NCBI GenBank assembly: GCA_038230415.1
Contig: JBBRNH010000013.1
Coordinates: forward strand, 1-64,000
Length of the DNA: 64,000 nt
Direction of reading: 5' to 3'
DNA from: JBBRNH01 sp038230415
GTDB lineage: Bacteria > Bacteroidota > Bacteroidia > Cytophagales > Spirosomataceae
In this document: positions 61,974 to 64,000 of the stretch, piece after piece
Layout of the letters: every line of letters begins with the position of its first letter
How positions within the stretch are numbered: position 1 is the first letter of the stretch
The notes under the pieces: model-generated
What the model saw: the letters and a program-made list of their open reading frames with translations, nothing else
The model's database searches: none
What the model was told of the DNA's origin: nothing
Made by a program: the position numbers and the translations under genes

Positions 61974-62018
61974 CAGCAAACAGCCCGCTAACTAAATAGA
62001 GTTATCTCATTTTCCGAT

Positions 62019-62052
62019 AAAAAAGCCACGCCTACATCTGTTAGACATGGCT
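62019..62052 (-). terminator. terminator of the beta-propeller gene
   Basis: On the minus strand a 10-bp stem (62043-62052 with 62024-62033, two G-U pairs) is followed by six T, 21 bases after the stop of the propeller gene. The plus strand reads the same stem without a T tail, so it mainly serves the minus strand. Confidence 0.75.
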
Positions 62053-62072
62053 CTGTCGTCAGAGGCTATTTT

Positions 62073-63101
62073 TCATTTCCCCGGCCACCAGGCCGCCCGG
62101 CTGCCATCAATGGCGCACTGATACCGCATAGATTCAATCACGTGCGGGTTTGACCCATCGGCCCCGATAATCCAGACCGGGCGTTTGTCGGGCCGTTTGT
62201 CCTGGTAAGCTTTGTCGCGGGCCGAAATATTGCGCCAATAAGCATCTTCGGTTACGCGAAAGGTAACAAACGCGCCAGTGGGCGACCATGCCGCGCTCGA
62301 ACTGATTTTGCCGAGGTTGGTCAGTTGCCGATTTTTTTTGGTGATCACATCATGCACAAACAATTCGAGGGCTTCGCCAACCTGATCGCTGTACAGTATC
62401 TGCCGCCCGTCGAACGACCACGCGGGCGCAACGGCCCCAATCTCATCTTCGTGCTGCGAGAGTTGCCGCACGTTTTGCCCGTTCGCGTCCATCGCAAACA
62501 GGCAGAACCCCTTGCCAATTAGTTTCGTGAATGCAATCGTTTGTCCATCAGGCGCGATAGCCCCGTCGCGGCCATCGGCAATTTCGCGGTAGGTTTTGCC
62601 ATCGGGCGAGACGTAGCCAATAACGGTTTTTTTCTGCGCGTCGTCGGCCAGACTAAACCAGATTTGGGTTCCGTCTGCCGTCCAGCTCGGAAAATAATAA
62701 ACTGCAGGCGCGGCCTGGTGAGTCAGTTGCCGAACATTGGTCCCATCGGCATTGGCGATGTAAAGATTAAACGGCCCCGTAAATGGGTCAGCCGCTTTGC
62801 CCGCAACCAGCACCCCATCCCGATTCGACGAAAACACAACCTGCTTTCCGTCTGGCGACCAAACGGGGTATCGCTCTTCTGAGTCGGGGGTTTTGGTGAT
62901 ATTAAAGGCATCGCCCGTCAGTGGATTCACCCAAAACACGTCGGTATCACCCGTTCGGATACTGGTGGTGAGCAGGCGGGTGTTGGGGGCAGTACCCGGC
63001 TGGGCGGACAATCTGAACGGTACAAGCAACAAAAACGCGGCCCCGGTGCCGTAAACGACCCAGCGAAGAAAACTATTCGGGATGTGCGATAATCGGTTCA
63101 T
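62073..63101 (-). CDS. exported TolB-like/PD40 beta-propeller protein
   Basis: A 342-residue exported protein with a signal peptide (about residues 10-34, ending FRLSAQ) and repeated PD40 blades. Repeats of the type PVWSPDGKQVVFSSNRDG, PSWTADGTQIWFSLAD, PAWSFDGRQILYSD and AAWSPTGAFVTFRV mark a six-bladed propeller. Such proteins may bind partners or, like TolB, help envelope processes; no Tol genes are near. Start MNRLSHIPNSFLRW gives a normal signal peptide and lies after a good -7 box. Confidence 0.8.
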   Translation of the reverse strand: MNRLSHIPNSFLRWVVYGTGAAFLLLVPFRLSAQPGTAPNTRLLTTSIRTGDTDVFWVNPLTGDAFNITKTPDSEERYPVWSPDGKQVVFSSNRDGVLVAGKAADPFTGPFNLYIANADGTNVRQLTHQAAPAVYYFPSWTADGTQIWFSLADDAQKKTVIGYVSPDGKTYREIADGRDGAIAPDGQTIAFTKLIGKGFCLFAMDANGQNVRQLSQHEDEIGAVAPAWSFDGRQILYSDQVGEALELFVHDVITKKNRQLTNLGKISSSAAWSPTGAFVTFRVTEDAYWRNISARDKAYQDKRPDKRPVWIIGADGSNPHVIESMRYQCAIDGSRAAWWPGK

Positions 63102-63167
63102 ACAGCGACTGTTTAGGGTAAATACCGGGTATTCCTGACTGCGCCGAAGGCAGACAACACCCGGCCA

Positions 63168-63175
63168 CAAAGATA
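63168..63175 (-). promoter_or_regulatory. -7 box of the beta-propeller gene
   Basis: A perfect TATCTTTG on the minus strand, about 67 bases before the chosen start and directly next to the stop of the upstream AraC-type gene. No convincing -33 TTG is seen. Confidence 0.5.
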
Positions 63176-64000
63176 CTAAACAGGGCTACTTGCCAGAAAT
63201 TCACCCGGCGACGTTCCCGTGAATTTCCGAAAGGCCCGGTTAAAGGTCGCTTTGGAGTTGAATCCGCAATCGAGCGCAATACCAAGCAGACTGAGGTGGG
63301 CATTGGCCGGGTTTCGGGCCTGTTGCTTAAATTCTTCGACCCGATACTCATTTATGAAGTCGTTGAAATTTTTTCCCACGCCCGTATTCACCACCTGCGA
63401 GAGCAGAACGGGCGTGGTTCTGAGCCGTCGGGCCAGGTCAGCCAGCGACAAATCAGGGTCGAGATAGGGCCGTTCGGCGGTCACATAGGTCAGGAGTTTA
63501 TCCCGGTTTTCAAGCACATCGGGCGATGGTAGAGCAGGCAACGGCAGATCAGACGATGGCGTTTCCTGCCTTCGTTCCTGCTCTTTAGTTGGTGAGGACA
63601 CAGGCCGGGGAGTCTCATCCAGACCGATAACAGCACTCGCGTCAGTCTCCCGGAACACAAGCCGCCGACCGGGTTGCGCCTGGGCGTAGCCGGTGATGCT
63701 GACGTAATAAATCAGCACCACGCCCACTAAGTTTCCCCACCAGTCCTGCCAGTAGTTCAGGTCAAGCCAGCCATCAATCAGGGTCATCATCAGGCTGAAT
63801 GTCAGCGTGATGGTTAGGGCGATCAGAAAATTGCGGAACCAGCGAAAGCTAATCGTATCGGTTTCGGAGAACTGGGTTTTTATCCAGACCCGGTAGGCCC
63901 GGTAGAGTTGCAGCGACCAGTAGAGATACAGAAACTGCTGCACCACACTAAGGACAAACATCGGTTTTCCGACGTATGGATAATCAATCTGGTGTTGCCA
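63176..64000 (-). CDS. membrane AraC-family regulator, C-terminal part
   Basis: The frame stays open to the window edge, so the N terminus is missing; 274 residues are visible. The visible part starts with membrane helices (about three, up to WGNLVGVVLIYYVSI). A Pro/Ser/Glu-rich linker and an AraC helix-turn-helix domain follow (LADLARRLRTTPVLLSQVVN and then LGIALDCGFNSKATFNRAFRKFTGTSPGEF). This layout (multi-pass sensor fused to AraC domain) is common in Bacteroidota. The protein probably senses an envelope signal; the neighbouring propeller gene, whose promoter abuts its stop, is a candidate target. Confidence 0.85.
   Translation of the reverse strand, partial: WQHQIDYPYVGKPMFVLSVVQQFLYLYWSLQLYRAYRVWIKTQFSETDTISFRWFRNFLIALTITLTFSLMMTLIDGWLDLNYWQDWWGNLVGVVLIYYVSITGYAQAQPGRRLVFRETDASAVIGLDETPRPVSSPTKEQERRQETPSSDLPLPALPSPDVLENRDKLLTYVTAERPYLDPDLSLADLARRLRTTPVLLSQVVNTGVGKNFNDFINEYRVEEFKQQARNPANAHLSLLGIALDCGFNSKATFNRAFRKFTGTSPGEFLASSPV

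Overview
The window looks like chromosomal DNA of a Bacteroidota, most likely order Cytophagales and a Spirosoma-like genus. This is inferred from several things: the best promoters carry the Bacteroidota -7 box TAnnTTTG, starts lack Shine-Dalgarno sequences, and the gene content fits (sdhCAB with a single five-helix anchor, DUF1501/DUF1800 pair, TolC/CzcBA metal pumps, many SPI/SPII secreted proteins). No rRNA, insertion sequence, phage or CRISPR array was seen. One tRNA (Gln, TTG) is present. By eye the DNA is GC-rich, with AT-rich patches in the restriction genes.

Layout. 0-1.7 kb: a cobalamin end-pathway operon on the minus strand (cobS, cobC, a DUF6580 membrane protein running off the edge). 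1.7-9.1 kb: housekeeping and signalling genes (DUF885 peptidase-like protein, PAS histidine kinase, CBS/DUF21 membrane protein, Rpn-type nuclease with a 12-bp minisatellite, lgt, yidD, DoxX). 9.2-13.5 kb: EamA transporter, a compact C5-methyltransferase/HNH restriction system, DinB protein, outer-membrane barrel, Hsp20. 13.8-24.2 kb: hemC and then a type I restriction island: half-size S, M, DUF1016 nuclease, full S, a frameshifted accessory gene, R, and a YgjP/M48 peptidase coupled to R by an ATGA overlap. 24.2-32 kb: an FtsX-like permease with a His/Asp-rich loop, DUF3575, Uma2, sdhCAB, DCC thiol protein, fabD, tRNA-Gln. 32-47 kb: TetR regulator, secreted GH65 enzyme, and two back-to-back CzcCBA-type heavy-metal RND operons. 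47-53 kb: second DUF1016 nuclease and an envelope cluster (LptD-like protein, amidase, MlaD). 53-64 kb: Uma2, DUF1501/DUF1800, an alpha/beta hydrolase lipoprotein, an ECF sigma operon with anti-sigma-like and CpxP/Spy-like proteins, two lipoproteins, a beta-propeller protein and a membrane AraC regulator cut by the edge.

How the parts work together. Defence is carried by the two restriction systems and perhaps by the DUF1016, Uma2 and Rpn nucleases. Envelope and metal homeostasis is carried by the two RND pumps, the His-rich permease, the ECF/CpxP-like operon and the LptD/amidase/Mla cluster. A recurrent non-coding theme is long inverted repeats in intergenic gaps. Several have arms built from degenerate 7-bp units and sit inside operons (cob, sdh) rather than only at operon ends. 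The strongest candidates for something new are these heptad stem-loops and the type I locus with one M, two S architectures and a C6 frameshift.
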